Shown in pieces: positions 21,483 through 32,611 of a DNA stretch of 64,000 nucleotides. The notes under the pieces were generated by a model. It was given only the letters and a program-made list of their open reading frames with translations, was not told the DNA's origin and searched no databases. The DNA is taken from assembly GCA_963752345.1 (NCBI GenBank), contig CAVVYA010000002.1:496001-560000 (forward strand), read 5' to 3'. The DNA comes from CAVVYA01 sp963752345. GTDB taxonomy: Bacteria; Pseudomonadota; Alphaproteobacteria; SMXQ01. Positions within the stretch are counted from its first letter, which is position 1; every line of letters begins with the position of its first letter. Both the position numbers and the translations under genes were made by a program.

Positions 21483-23307
<1,825 letters not shown>

Positions 23308-23611
23308 CGTAAAAACTTTTCAAAATGAGGAATCGAAACGCGCGATTCGGTCAGGGCCTCATCCCGAAACTCGGGTAAGGGGCGAACGATCCTGGATCGG
23401 GGGACCTCGCCGGTCATGGGGCCTTACAGGCCAAGTGGCGCGGCGCGACACCATACGCGGTGAGCGGCGAAAACAAAAGCAAAAAGCCTGTAAATCGCCG
23501 GATTTACCGTTTCTTTAAGCGCTCTTGCCGGCATCCGGCCCGCGTGGTTCCATGGCCGGCCCGTTGCGCGAGAAGCGGGCTGCGGGACAGAAAATTGCTT
23601 AGGAGGCATGG
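23308..23611. other. Divergent intergenic region typA / RidA
   Basis: 304 bp with no gene. It must carry the promoters of both flanking genes. An excellent AGGAGG (23601-23606) stands five bases before the GTG of the RidA gene and fixes that start. I see no clear -35/-10 pair or operator. Confidence 0.45.
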
Positions 23612-23995
23612 GTGACGAAACGCGAGGTGGTGCAGGTCCCTGGTGTGAGCAAGCACAAGAACCCGATCCCGAACTGCATCAAGATGGGCAACATGGTGTT
23701 TTCGGCGTCGATCGCAGGCTATGAGCCGGGAACGCAGACCGTGCCGGCCGATGCGGCGGCCCAGATCGCCAATGCCTTCGTCAATCTGCGGCAGACCATC
23801 GAGGCGGCCGGCGGAACGACGGGCAACATCGCACGGATCAATTTCTACGTGCCTGACATGGCGCAGCGCGAGCATATCAATCGCGAATGGCTGAAGATGT
23901 TTCCCGACGAAAATGACCGGCCGGTGCGCAAGGTCTTTCCGTCGGAGATTCCCGAAGGATTGTTCCTGCAGCTCGATTTCATCGGGGTTCTCTAA
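23612..23995 (+). CDS. RidA/YjgF/YER057c family protein
   Basis: Small trimeric protein of 127 residues. Family members hydrolyse reactive enamines/imines or have related deaminase roles in the cytoplasm. The start is GTG 23612, chosen because AGGAGG lies five bases upstream; the nearby ATG at 23608 is in another frame. Family features are NMVFSASIAGYEPGTQTVP, the central NLRQTIEAAGGT and the C-terminal VFPSEIPEGLFLQLDFIG. The usual Arg of the RidA subfamily is not evident in the expected C-terminal motif, so it is better called a RidA-superfamily protein of unknown substrate. Confidence 0.85.
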   Translation: MTKREVVQVPGVSKHKNPIPNCIKMGNMVFSASIAGYEPGTQTVPADAAAQIANAFVNLRQTIEAAGGTTGNIARINFYVPDMAQREHINREWLKMFPDENDRPVRKVFPSEIPEGLFLQLDFIGVL

Positions 23996-24035
23996 CCCGT
24001 TCATTATGACGCTTAATGACAGGATAGTTACATCC

Positions 24036-24064
24036 TGGGGATAAGCAGCCTTTTCTGTGGATAA
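24036..24064. promoter_or_regulatory. Pair of DnaA-box-like sequences
   Basis: TGTGGATAA (24056-24064) is an exact DnaA box (reverse of TTATCCACA), and TGGGGATAA (24036-24044) is a one-mismatch copy 20 bp away in the same orientation, two helical turns apart. No other origin features are nearby, so this may be chance or a local DnaA-responsive promoter. Confidence 0.3.
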
Positions 24065-24163
24065 GCCCACGGTTCGCCTCGTTTTTGCTCCTTTGGTGCT
24101 GTGGCGGGCGCGATTGGGTGAGGTTAAGATAAGGTTACTGATCCCCAACCCACGCGGTTGCCC

Positions 24164-25711
24164 ATGTCCGCCGATGTCGAGCTCAAATTGGCGCTATCGC
24201 CGAAACAATTGGCGCGCCTCCGCAGCCACGCCTTGTTGCGCGGCTACATGCGGCCGGGCAGCAACCGGACCAAACTCGTCAAAACCTACTTCGACACGCC
24301 AAAGCTGTTGCTGCGCGAGAATTCGATCGTGCTCGGTCTGGAGAGATTCGGCGAGCGGCAGATGCAGACCGTGGCGGCGCCGGGTGCGGCTGCGCCGATG
24401 GCGGCAACCGAGATCACCGGCGACGCGCCCGATGTGACGCAGATTCCCGACCGGCGCTGGCGCAAGCTGCTGACGAACCGCGGCCGCAACGGCAAGCTCG
24501 CGCCCGTGTTCACCACGGAGGTCGAGCGTAACCGCGTGCCGTTGCAGGTGAACGACAGCATGATCGATCTCGCGCTCGATGTCGGACATATCCGCGCCAA
24601 TGGCCGCGAGCAGCCGATCTGCGAGGCGCGTCTCGCGCTCGTCGCCGGGCAACCGGAGCGGCTCTATCAGCTCGCGCTCGATCTTCACGACGCGGTGCCC
24701 TTCCATATCGAGCACCGTGACAAGGTGGTGCGCGGCTACAGCCTGCTGGCCGACGACCATCCGGTCGCGGTCAGGGCATCGGAAGTGTCGTTCGACCCCG
24801 AAGCCACCATCGGTGTCGCGTTTCATGCCTTGGCGCAGGCGGGCTTCGCGCATCTCTGCGGCAATGAAGACGCCGTGTTGCGCAGCGGCAATCCCGAGGC
24901 GGTGCATCAGATGCGAGTCGCCGTGCGCCGGATGCGCGCGCTGCTTGCCGCCTTCCATTCGGTGCTCGACACCGAGGCCGCGCAATTTCTCCGCACCGAG
25001 TTGACCTGGCTGCAGCGCCAGCTCGGCCCGGCGCGCGACTGGGACGTGTTCCTCCACTCGACTCTGGAGCCGCTCGCCGCCGGTGTGCGCGAGGAGCCGA
25101 GCCTCGACGAATTGCGCCGCTCGGTCGAGGATGCGCGCCATGACGCCTACGTGGTCGCCCGCGACACCTTGCGCGACCGCCGCTACACCCGCCTGCTGCT
25201 GCGCTTTCAGCTCTGGCTCGATTCGGTTGCCTGGGAGGGCAAGGCAGCGCCGGCCCATTTGAACCAGCCGATGGTCACCTTTGCCGAGGCGATTCTCGAG
25301 AAGCGCCACCGCAAGCTCGAGAAGCTCGGCGGCCGTTTCGCGGAGCTCGGCGAGACCGAGATGCACGAGGTCCGGCTGCGCGCCAAGAAGCTGCGCTACG
25401 CCGCCGAATTCTTCCGCCCGCTGTATCCGGCCAAGTTCACGCGGAAGTTCATCCGCACGCTGATCGAGATTCAGGACACGTTGGGTTCGCTGCATGACGC
25501 GATCGTCGGCCGCGAACTGCTGGTCGTCCTCAAATCGCCGAAGCTGGCGGAGGATCGCGCCCTGGCCAACGGCGCGCGCACGCCGGGGCTCGAACGGGCA
25601 TCCGGGGTGGCCGCCGGCTTCCAGGCGGCGCGCATCGCCGACGATATCCGCCGCTTCGGCGAGGTCTGGCCGCGCTTCATCAAGCTCAAGAAATTCTGGC
25701 GAACAGCCTGA
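24164..25711 (+). CDS. CYTH and CHAD domain-containing protein
   Basis: 515 residues from ATG 24164. The N-terminal CYTH domain (about 1-200) begins with the ExK-type signature ADVELKLAL and contains KLVKTYFDTPKLLLRENSI. In CYTH triphosphatases such as YgiF this barrel hydrolyses inorganic triphosphate with Mg or Mn. The C-terminal CHAD domain (about 215-500) is a helical bundle rich in conserved His/Arg/Lys, seen as NPEAVHQMRVAVRRMRALL and MHEVRLRAKKLRYAAEFF; CHAD domains bind polyphosphate. Together this points to polyphosphate or triphosphate metabolism. The gene is intact and convergent with the glycosyltransferase, overlapping its 3' end by 26 bp. Confidence 0.9.
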   Translation: MSADVELKLALSPKQLARLRSHALLRGYMRPGSNRTKLVKTYFDTPKLLLRENSIVLGLERFGERQMQTVAAPGAAAPMAATEITGDAPDVTQIPDRRWRKLLTNRGRNGKLAPVFTTEVERNRVPLQVNDSMIDLALDVGHIRANGREQPICEARLALVAGQPERLYQLALDLHDAVPFHIEHRDKVVRGYSLLADDHPVAVRASEVSFDPEATIGVAFHALAQAGFAHLCGNEDAVLRSGNPEAVHQMRVAVRRMRALLAAFHSVLDTEAAQFLRTELTWLQRQLGPARDWDVFLHSTLEPLAAGVREEPSLDELRRSVEDARHDAYVVARDTLRDRRYTRLLLRFQLWLDSVAWEGKAAPAHLNQPMVTFAEAILEKRHRKLEKLGGRFAELGETEMHEVRLRAKKLRYAAEFFRPLYPAKFTRKFIRTLIEIQDTLGSLHDAIVGRELLVVLKSPKLAEDRALANGARTPGLERASGVAAGFQAARIADDIRRFGEVWPRFIKLKKFWRTA

Positions 25712-26780
25712 TCTTTGCTGCGCGCGCTTTCTGCCACGCCGCCTCGAACGGGATTACATTGCTCAGGAATTGCTCGGCGCTGGCACGCCAGGAATAGCCG
25801 AGCGCGAAGGCGCGGCACGCCTCCGGCGAAATCGACAAAGCTTTGCGCGCGGCGCGCGCCAGATCGTGATCGAGCACGCCGACCGTCGTGCCGCCCAGGA
25901 TGTCCTTGGGGCCCGGCACCGGGTAGGCGGCGACCGGCACGCCCGAGGCGAGCGCTTCGAGCACCACATTGCCGAACGTATCGGTGCGGCTGGGAAACAC
26001 GAAGACATCGGCGGCGGCATAGTAGCGCGCCAGCTCCTCGCCTTGCTTCGCGCCGACGAAGCGGACCGCCGGGTATTTGCGCCGCAGGTTTTCGAGCTGC
26101 GGACCGTCGCCGACCACCACCTTGCTGCCGGGCATGTCGAGGTCGAGAAAATCGACGATGTTCTTTTCGACGGCGACTCGCCCGACATAGAGGTAGACCG
26201 GGCGGGGATCGCTCAGGAAAGATTTGTCGCGCGGCTTGAACAGCTCGACGTCGACGCCGCGGCCCCACAGCATGAGCTTGCCGAAGCCGCGGGCGGCGAG
26301 ATCGGCGCGCAAGGTTTCCGTGGCCACCATGATGCCATTGGCCCCGGTGTGGAAACGCCGCAGTGCCGGATAGATCCAGCGTGCGGGAATCCTGACGCGC
26401 GCTTCGATATATTCCGGAAAGCGGGTGTGGAAGGAGGTGGTGAAGGGCAGGCCGCGCTTGCGGCAATACCGCCGGGCGGCAAAACCCACCGGACCCTCGG
26501 TTGCCACATGGATGACGCAAGGCTGCCAGGCCTCGATCATGCGCGCGAGCCTGCGCCCGGGCAGGATGGCGAGGCGGATCTCCGGATAGGTCGGGCAGGG
26601 GATCGACGTGAACAGGTCCGGGGTGATGAAATGCACGTCATGGCCGAGCATGCGCAATTCGCGGCCGATGGCGTCCAGCGTGCGCACCACGCCGTTCACT
26701 TGCGGGTACCAGGCGTCGCTGACGATCAAGACCCGCAGGCGCGGCGCGGACGGCGGAGCGGGATGAACAACGTCGCTCAG
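25686..26780 (-). CDS. Glycosyltransferase family 4 protein
   Basis: Retaining GT-B transferase, about 360 residues, probably adding a sugar to a membrane lipid. The N-terminal domain begins RVLIVSDAWYPQVNGVVRTL, where GVVRT is the donor/acceptor loop typical of GT4. The C-terminal nucleotide-sugar domain has LYVGRVAVEKNIV and FPSRTDTFGNVVLEALASG, with the conserved E-x7-E-like region. No ATG or GTG lies at the expected start; the frame runs into the upstream phosphoesterase gene, and I place the start at a CTG (26780) that overlaps its stop. A start further in (TTG in RVLIV) is possible. It resembles the MgtA-like mannosyl/glucosyl group next to LpxH-like enzymes. Confidence 0.85.
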   Translation of the reverse strand: MSDVVHPAPPSAPRLRVLIVSDAWYPQVNGVVRTLDAIGRELRMLGHDVHFITPDLFTSIPCPTYPEIRLAILPGRRLARMIEAWQPCVIHVATEGPVGFAARRYCRKRGLPFTTSFHTRFPEYIEARVRIPARWIYPALRRFHTGANGIMVATETLRADLAARGFGKLMLWGRGVDVELFKPRDKSFLSDPRPVYLYVGRVAVEKNIVDFLDLDMPGSKVVVGDGPQLENLRRKYPAVRFVGAKQGEELARYYAAADVFVFPSRTDTFGNVVLEALASGVPVAAYPVPGPKDILGGTTVGVLDHDLARAARKALSISPEACRAFALGYSWRASAEQFLSNVIPFEAAWQKARAAKIRLFARIS

Positions 26781-27568
26781 GCTGCCTGCTCCGCGGTCAG
26801 CGGCAGATCCGGCAAAGCGGCCGCCGTATCGGACCAATGCAGGATCTCGAGCCGGCCGTCGGCGTGCTCCACCATCGCCGTGCAGCTTTCGACCCAATCG
26901 CCGTCGTTGCAGTAGAGCACATCGCCGATCATGCGGATCTCGGCATGGTGGATATGGCCGCAGATCACGCCGTCGAGCTGGCGGCGCCGCGCCTCTTCGG
27001 CCACGGCCACTTCGAAGTTGCTGATATATTCGACGGCGTTCTTGACCTTGCGCTTGAGATAGGCCGACAGCGACCAATAGGGATAGCCGAGGCGCCGGCG
27101 CACGAGATTGAACCAATGGTTGGCGCTGAGCGCCATGTTGTAGGCGGCGTCGCCGAGGAAGGCGAGCCAGCGCGCGTATTTGACCACGCCGTCGAATTCG
27201 TCGCCGTGGATGAGCAGCAGCTTCTTGCCGTCAGCCGTTTCGTGGACCGCTTCCTGCATGACCTTGATGCCGCCGAACCGCAGGCCGACGTAGTCGCGCG
27301 CCATTTCGTCATGGTTGCCCGGGATGTAGCAGACCTTGGTGCCGTGGCGCGCCTTCCACAGCAACCGCTGGATCACCGCGTTGTGGCTTTCCGGCCAATA
27401 CCAGGATTTCTTGAGGCGCCAGCCGTCGACGATGTCGCCGATCAGGTAAAGGAAATCGCAATCGTGCCGCATCAGGAAATCGTGCAGCAGCTCCGCCTTG
27501 CAGCCGCGCGTGCCCAAATGGATGTCGGAAATCCAGATGGTGCGGTAACGCCCCACGGTCGTCGTCAC
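26777..27568 (-). CDS. LpxH-like metallophosphoesterase (UDP-2,3-diacylglucosamine diphosphatase family)
   Basis: Two-metal calcineurin-like phosphoesterase, 263 residues, intact. All motifs are present: SDIHLGTRG, GDIVDGWRLKKSW, GNHDEMARDYVG, HGDEFDG and CGHIHHAEI. LpxH proper cleaves UDP-diacylglucosamine in lipid A synthesis, but many alphaproteobacterial members of this shape, sitting next to a GT4 gene, are of uncertain substrate. Its stop overlaps the downstream glycosyltransferase frame, so the two form one transcription unit, and a lipid-linked substrate is likely. Confidence 0.88.
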   Translation of the reverse strand: MTTTVGRYRTIWISDIHLGTRGCKAELLHDFLMRHDCDFLYLIGDIVDGWRLKKSWYWPESHNAVIQRLLWKARHGTKVCYIPGNHDEMARDYVGLRFGGIKVMQEAVHETADGKKLLLIHGDEFDGVVKYARWLAFLGDAAYNMALSANHWFNLVRRRLGYPYWSLSAYLKRKVKNAVEYISNFEVAVAEEARRRQLDGVICGHIHHAEIRMIGDVLYCNDGDWVESCTAMVEHADGRLEILHWSDTAAALPDLPLTAEQAA

Positions 27569-27703
27569 GTCATCCCCAGCTTTCAGTGACTTCGTGCTTC
27601 CGATATGTCATCAAGCGGACTACAAACTGTTGCTCGAAACACAGGGCTTCATACAACGAGTTGATGACCGCGCGATGACAGCTTGTTGCGAAGGGGAGAC
27701 GGT

Positions 27704-28648
27704 GTGCTGACGAAGTCGCCAACGGTTGTGGGCCCCGCGGACCGCGCCGCGCCTCTGCCTGAGCACGGCCGCCGCATTCTCGTCGTCTTCAATCCGGCCG
27801 CCGGCCGCGGCCGGCAAGCGGCTGTCCGACGTTCTCACCCGGCTCGAAACCCTCGGCTGCCGGGTCACCCTGCGTGAAACCACCGGACCGGGCGACGCCG
27901 GCCGGATCGTGCGTCAGGAAAGCCGCGGCTACGATGTGGTGGCGGTCGCCGGCGGCGACGGCACCATCAACGAGGCGGCCAACGGCCTCGCCGAGCATGC
28001 CGGCCTCGCCGGCGCTGGCCATCATCCCGTTCGGCACGGCCAATGTGCTGGCCTGGGAGATCGGGCTCGGCACGGGGGCCGCACGCACCGCGCGCACCAT
28101 CGCCGAGGGCCAGCCGATCGGAGATCTACACCGGCCTGGTCAACGGCCGTCATTTCCTGATGATGGCGGGCGTCGGTTTCGATGCCGCCGTGGTGGCCAG
28201 CGTCGATGCCCGGCTCAAGCGCGCGTTCGGCAAGCTCGCCTATGTCTGGCGCATGGCGGTCGAGATGTTTCACTACCGCTATCCGATGTTCACCGTCACC
28301 GTGGACGGCGTGCGTTACGAAGCCGCTTCGGCGGTGGTCGCCAAGGGACATTTCTACGGCGGCCAATTCATTTGCGCGCCGGACGCCCGGTTGACCGATG
28401 CCGAGCTTCGAGGTCTGCCTGTTCCTGCGCGGCGGGCGCTGGCATGTGGCGCGCTATGCGCTAGCCCTGGCGCTTGGGCATTTGGCCGACCTGGCGAGCA
28501 TCCGCATCGTGCGCGGGCGCGACATCACCCTGGACGGTCCGGCTCGGCGCGCCGGTGCAGGCCGACGGCGAGCTGGCGGCGCAGCTTCCCGCGCGATATC
28601 CAGGTTTCGACGCGGCGCCTCAGTCTATTGCGTCCGATGCAGGATTGA
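27704..28648 (+). CDS. Diacylglycerol/lipid kinase family protein, multiply frameshifted
   Basis: Lipid kinase of the DagK/YegS type, about 312 residues. The start is GTG 27704 with AAGGGGAG upstream. Recognisable pieces are ILVVFNPAAGRG (nucleotide region), VVAVAGGDGTINEAANGLAE (the GGDGT motif), LAIIPFGTANVLAWEIGL, MMAGVGFDAAVVASVDARL and FYGGQFICAPDARL. Six one-base insertions near 27,815, 28,010, 28,125, 28,395, 28,543 and 28,590 scatter them over three frames; the corrected end is IQVSTRRLSLLRPMQD. It phosphorylates a membrane diacylglycerol, sphingoid or related lipid. It lies divergent from the LpxH-like gene and 4 bp before an FAD oxidoreductase. Confidence 0.85.
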
Positions 28649-28652
28649 GCCG

Positions 28653-29759
28653 GTGATCGAGGACATCGATTGCGCCGTGATCGGCGCGGGCGTCGTCGGC
28701 CTCGCGGTGGCGCGCGCGCTGGCGCTGGCCGGACGCGACGTGCTGGTGCTTGAAGCCGCCGACGCGATCGGCACCGGCACCAGCTCGCGCAATAGCGAGG
28801 TGATCCACGCCGGCATCTACTATCCCCAGGACAGTTTGAAGGCGCGGCTGTGCGTCGCGGGGCGCCACGCGCTCTATGAGTATTGCGAAAGCCGTGGCGT
28901 CGGACACCGGCGGTGCGGCAAGCTCATCGTCGCCACGGCGGAGGATCAGCTCGCCGGGCTCGAAGGATTGCGCCTGAAGGCGCTCGCCAATGGCGTCGAC
29001 GACATCGCCTGGCTGAGCGGGGAGCGGGCGCGCGCCATGGAGCCGGCGCTCAACGCCGTCGCCGCGCTTCAGTCGCCGTCGACCGGCATCATCGACAGCC
29101 ACGGTCTGATGCTCGCCTACCAGGGCGAGGCGGAGGACCACGGCGCAATGATCGCCTTCCGCAGTCCGGTGCGCGACGGCGCGATCGAGGGCGGCGGCAT
29201 CGTGCTGACCATCGACAACGACGAGCAGACACGCCTGCGCTGCCGCGTCCTCGTCAACAGCGCCGGATTGTTCGCCCAGAAGCTTGCCCATAAAATCGCG
29301 GGACTCGACCCGGCCACCATCCCGCCCTGCTACTACGCCAAGGGCAATTACTTCACGCTGGCCGGCCGCTCGCCCTTCACCCGGCTGATCTATCCGGCGC
29401 CGGAGATCGCCGGTCTCGGCACCCACCTGACCCTCGACATGGCGGGCCAGGCCAAGTTCGGCCCCGACGTGGAATGGATCGAGGAGATCGACTACGCAGT
29501 CGATCCGAGGCGGGGCGACAAGTTCTACGCCGCCGTGCGCACCTATTGGCCGGGACTGCCCGACGGCGCGCTGCAGCCGGGCTACGCCGGCATCCGCCCG
29601 AAGATCCAGGGCCCGAGCGACCCGGCGATGGATTTCATGATCCAAGGCCCGGAGGGCCACGGCGTGCCCGGCCTGGTCAATCTCTACGGCATCGAATCGC
29701 CCGGGCTTACATCATCCCTGGCGATCGCCGACGAGGCGCTGAACCGACTCGGGCTCTAA
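28653..29759 (+). CDS. FAD-dependent oxidoreductase, L-2-hydroxyglutarate oxidase-like
   Basis: DAO-family flavoenzyme of 368 residues, intact, starting at GTG 28653. The dinucleotide fold is at the N-terminus (CAVIGAGVVGLAVARALALA, then VLVLEAAD). SRNSEVIHAGIYYP follows, a hallmark of L-2-hydroxyglutarate dehydrogenase/LhgO-like proteins that anchors FAD and the substrate. The C-terminus closes the FAD site with GYAGIRPKIQGP and YGIESPGLTSSLAIAD. Likely reaction: oxidation of a 2-hydroxy acid (L-2-hydroxyglutarate) to the oxo acid, with electrons to quinone or oxygen. It lies just downstream of the lipid kinase and 14 bp before photolyase. Confidence 0.87.
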   Translation: MIEDIDCAVIGAGVVGLAVARALALAGRDVLVLEAADAIGTGTSSRNSEVIHAGIYYPQDSLKARLCVAGRHALYEYCESRGVGHRRCGKLIVATAEDQLAGLEGLRLKALANGVDDIAWLSGERARAMEPALNAVAALQSPSTGIIDSHGLMLAYQGEAEDHGAMIAFRSPVRDGAIEGGGIVLTIDNDEQTRLRCRVLVNSAGLFAQKLAHKIAGLDPATIPPCYYAKGNYFTLAGRSPFTRLIYPAPEIAGLGTHLTLDMAGQAKFGPDVEWIEEIDYAVDPRRGDKFYAAVRTYWPGLPDGALQPGYAGIRPKIQGPSDPAMDFMIQGPEGHGVPGLVNLYGIESPGLTSSLAIADEALNRLGL

Positions 29760-29773
29760 CGCGTAAACCGGGA

Positions 29774-31268
29774 ATGGCCCGTTCACCCGCCCGCGCATCC
29801 GCGCCCCACTCAGCCGCCCCGGCCATCGTCTGGTTCCGCCAGGACTTGCGCCTGGCCGACAATCCGGCCCTGAGCGCGGCGGCGGAAAGCGGCGCACCCG
29901 TCATCCCGCTCTACATCCTCGACGACGAAAGCGCCGGGCCGTGGCGCGTCGGCGGCGCGAGCCGCTGGTGGCTGCACCACAGCCTGACGGCGCTCGACAA
30001 AGGCCTGAGGCAGCGCGGCAGCCGTCTTGTGCTGCGCCGAGGGGACGCGGGCGGCGTGCTCGAACGGATGATCGCCGAGACCGGCGCGCGGACGGTGACC
30101 TGGAATCGTCTGTATGAACCTTGGGCGATCCGGCGCGACACCGCGATCAAGAGCGCGCTGACGGCGGCCGGTCTGCGCGTCGACAGCTTCAACGGCGGTC
30201 TGTTGTTCGAGCCGTGGGAGATCGCGAACAGGAGCGGCGAGCCCTATCGCGTGTTCACGCCGTTCTGGCGCGCCTGCCTCGCCGCGCCGCCGCCGGTCCA
30301 TCCAGCTGCCGCCCACGGGCAGACTGACCGAGTCCACCGGCGTGGCCGGCGAGCGACGACCTCGCCTCCTGGCGTCTGACGCCTCATGCGCCGGACTGGG
30401 CGAGCGGGTTTCGCGATCACTGGACGCCGGGCGAGGCGGGCGCGCAGGCGCGGCTCGATGAATTCCTGCGCGCGCGGCCTGGCCGACTACGCCACCATGC
30501 GCAACCGGCCGGATCGGGACGGCAGCTCGCGCCTGTCGCCGCATCTCCACTGGGGCGAGATCGGGCCGCGCCAGGTCTGGCATCGGGTGCAGGCGGCGAT
30601 CGCATCGGGCGCGGCGCCGGCCCGCGCGGGCGAGGCCTTCCTGCGCGAGCTCGGCTGGCGCGAATTCTCCACGGCGCTGCTCTACCGCCATCCCGATCTG
30701 CCGGCAGCGCCCGCTGCAGTCGGCGTTTCGCGACTTTCCGTGGCGCGACGATCCGGATGCGCTGCACGCCTGGCGGCGCGGCCGGACCGGTTATCCGATC
30801 GTCGATGCCGGCATGCGCCAGCTCTGGCGCACCGGCTGGATGCACAACCGGGTGCGCATGATCGTCGGCTCGTTCCTCGTCAAGCATCTGCTGCAGCCTT
30901 GGCAGGCCGGCGAGCGCTGGTTCTGGGACACCCTGGTCGATGCCGATCTCGCCAACAACGCCGCGAGCTGGCAATGGATCGCCGGCTGCGGCGCCGACGC
31001 GGCGCCCTATTTCCGCGTGTTCAATCCGGTGCTCCAGGGCGAGACGTTCGACCCCGACGGCGGCTATGTGCGGCGCTGGGTGCCGGAGCTCGCAAGGCTT
31101 CCCGCCGCCGTCATCCACCGGCCCTGGACGGCGAGCGACGAGGTTCTTGCCGCCGCCGGCGTCGCCCTGGGCGAAAGCTATCCGCGCCCGATGATCGACC
31201 ACAAGGTCGGGCGGGAGCGCGCATTGGCCGCTTGGCGAGCCGCGCGGCAGGCTGACAGCGCTGCGTGA
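29774..31268 (+). CDS. phrB: Deoxyribodipyrimidine photolyase
   Basis: Class I cryptochrome/photolyase, about 497 residues, repairing UV-induced cyclobutane dimers with blue light and FAD. The N-terminal antenna domain opens PAIVWFRQDLRLADNPALSA. The FAD-binding domain has RLSPHLHWGEIGPRQVWH, ELGWREFSTALLYRHPDLP, GYPIVDAGMRQLWRTGWMHN and the closing NNAASWQWIAGCGADAAPYF. One-base insertions near 30,305, 30,350, 30,470 and 30,710 break the frame, yet the corrected order is normal. The assignment to CPD rather than 6-4 lesions follows from overall similarity and is not proved. Confidence 0.88.
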
Positions 31269-31409
31269 GGAATACGCTACAAACAGTTGATTTCTCGGCC
31301 GAGAGCAAGCCTCATTTAAAGTGATTTCCGAGCGGGGCGTCGGCGCGAAAGGGCTTGCATTGGGCCGGCCTGCCTGCCTTGATGCGGCCCCCCACCGGAG
31401 ACCGTAGCC

Positions 31410-32604
31410 ATGCCCGACCCGCGCCCCCTGATCCGCCTGCAGCCCAACCGCGACCGCCGCGCCAGCCAGGGCCACCCGTGGGTCTATTCCAACGAGATCG
31501 CCATGACGGCGGAGGCCAAGGCGCTGCCGCCGGGCACACTCGTCGAGGTGCAGGCAAGCGATGGCCGGCCGATCGGCGTCGGCTTCTTCAATCCGCGCAG
31601 CCTGATCGCAGTCAGGGTGCTCGACCGCACGCGCGGTGCCGTGATCGACGGCGGCTTCCTGGCGGCGCGGCTGCAGCGTGCGCTGCGCGCTGCGCGAGTC
31701 GCTCTATGGCGAGCCGTTCTACCGGCTGATCCATGCCGAGGCGGACGGCATGCCGGGCCTGGTCATCGACCGCTACGGCGACGTGGTGGTGGTCCAGTTG
31801 AACAGCGCCGGCATGGACCGGCTGACCGACGATCTGCTGGCGGCGCTCGACACGGTGATCGCGCCGCGCGTCGTCGTGCTGCGCAACGACAGCTCGGTGC
31901 GCGAGCTGGAGGGGCTGACCCGCGAGGTGCGGGTCGCCAAGGGCGAGATGAGCGGCCCGATCGAGGTGCGCGAGAACGGCGCGCGCTTTCCTGGCCGACC
32001 TGTCCGGCGGCCAGAAGACCGGCTGGTTCTTCGACCAGCGCGAGAACCGCGCCTTCATGGCCGGCCTGCGCCAAGGACCGCCGCGTGCTCGACGTCTACT
32101 GCTACACCGGCGGCTTCGGCCTGTCAGGCCGCGGTCGCCGGCGCGGCCGCGGTGACCGCCTGCGACCGCTCGGAACCGGCGCTCGCGCTGGCCCGGCAGG
32201 CCGCGCAGCTGAACGGCGTCGTCGACCGCATGACATTCGTGCGCGCCGAGGCCTTCGCCGAAATGGAGAGGCTGGTCGGGCAGGGCGAGCGCTTCGGCAT
32301 GGTGATCTGCGACCCGCCGGCCTTCGTCAAATCGCAGAAGGACCTGCAGACCGGCGCGCGCGGCTATCGCAAGCTGGCCAAGCTCGGCGCGGCGCTGGTC
32401 GAGCCGGGCGGCTATCTCTTCATCGCCTCGTGCTCGCACAACATGCCGGTCGACCGCTTCGCCGAGGAGGTGGCGCATGGCCTCGGCCAAGCGAGGCGCA
32501 GCGGCCGCATCTTGCGCTCGGCGGGCGCGGCGCCCGACCATCCGGTGCATCCCATGCTGCCGGAAAGCGCCTATCTAAAGTGCCAGGTGCTTCAGCTCGA
32601 CTGA
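31410..32604 (+). CDS. Class I SAM-dependent rRNA methyltransferase (RlmI-like)
   Basis: About 397 residues. The N-terminal PUA-type RNA-binding region begins IRLQPNRDRRASQGHPWVYS, a central EEHD-like subdomain contains IHAEADGMPGLVIDRYGD, and the C-terminal Rossmann methyltransferase has VLDVYCYTGGFGL (SAM loop) and MVICDPPAFVKSQKDL (catalytic region). RlmI methylates C1962 of 23S rRNA in E. coli; the exact target here is inferred. One-base insertions near 31,680, 31,990, 32,072 and 32,128 break the frame. It is convergent with the mbfA-like gene, the ends 7 bp apart. Confidence 0.86.
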
Positions 32605-32611
32605 GCAGCCC

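Noticed and set aside
24036..24064. Chromosome origin at the DnaA-like boxes
   Set aside because: There are only two boxes, no AT-rich unwinding region of note and no dnaA, hemE or parAB nearby.
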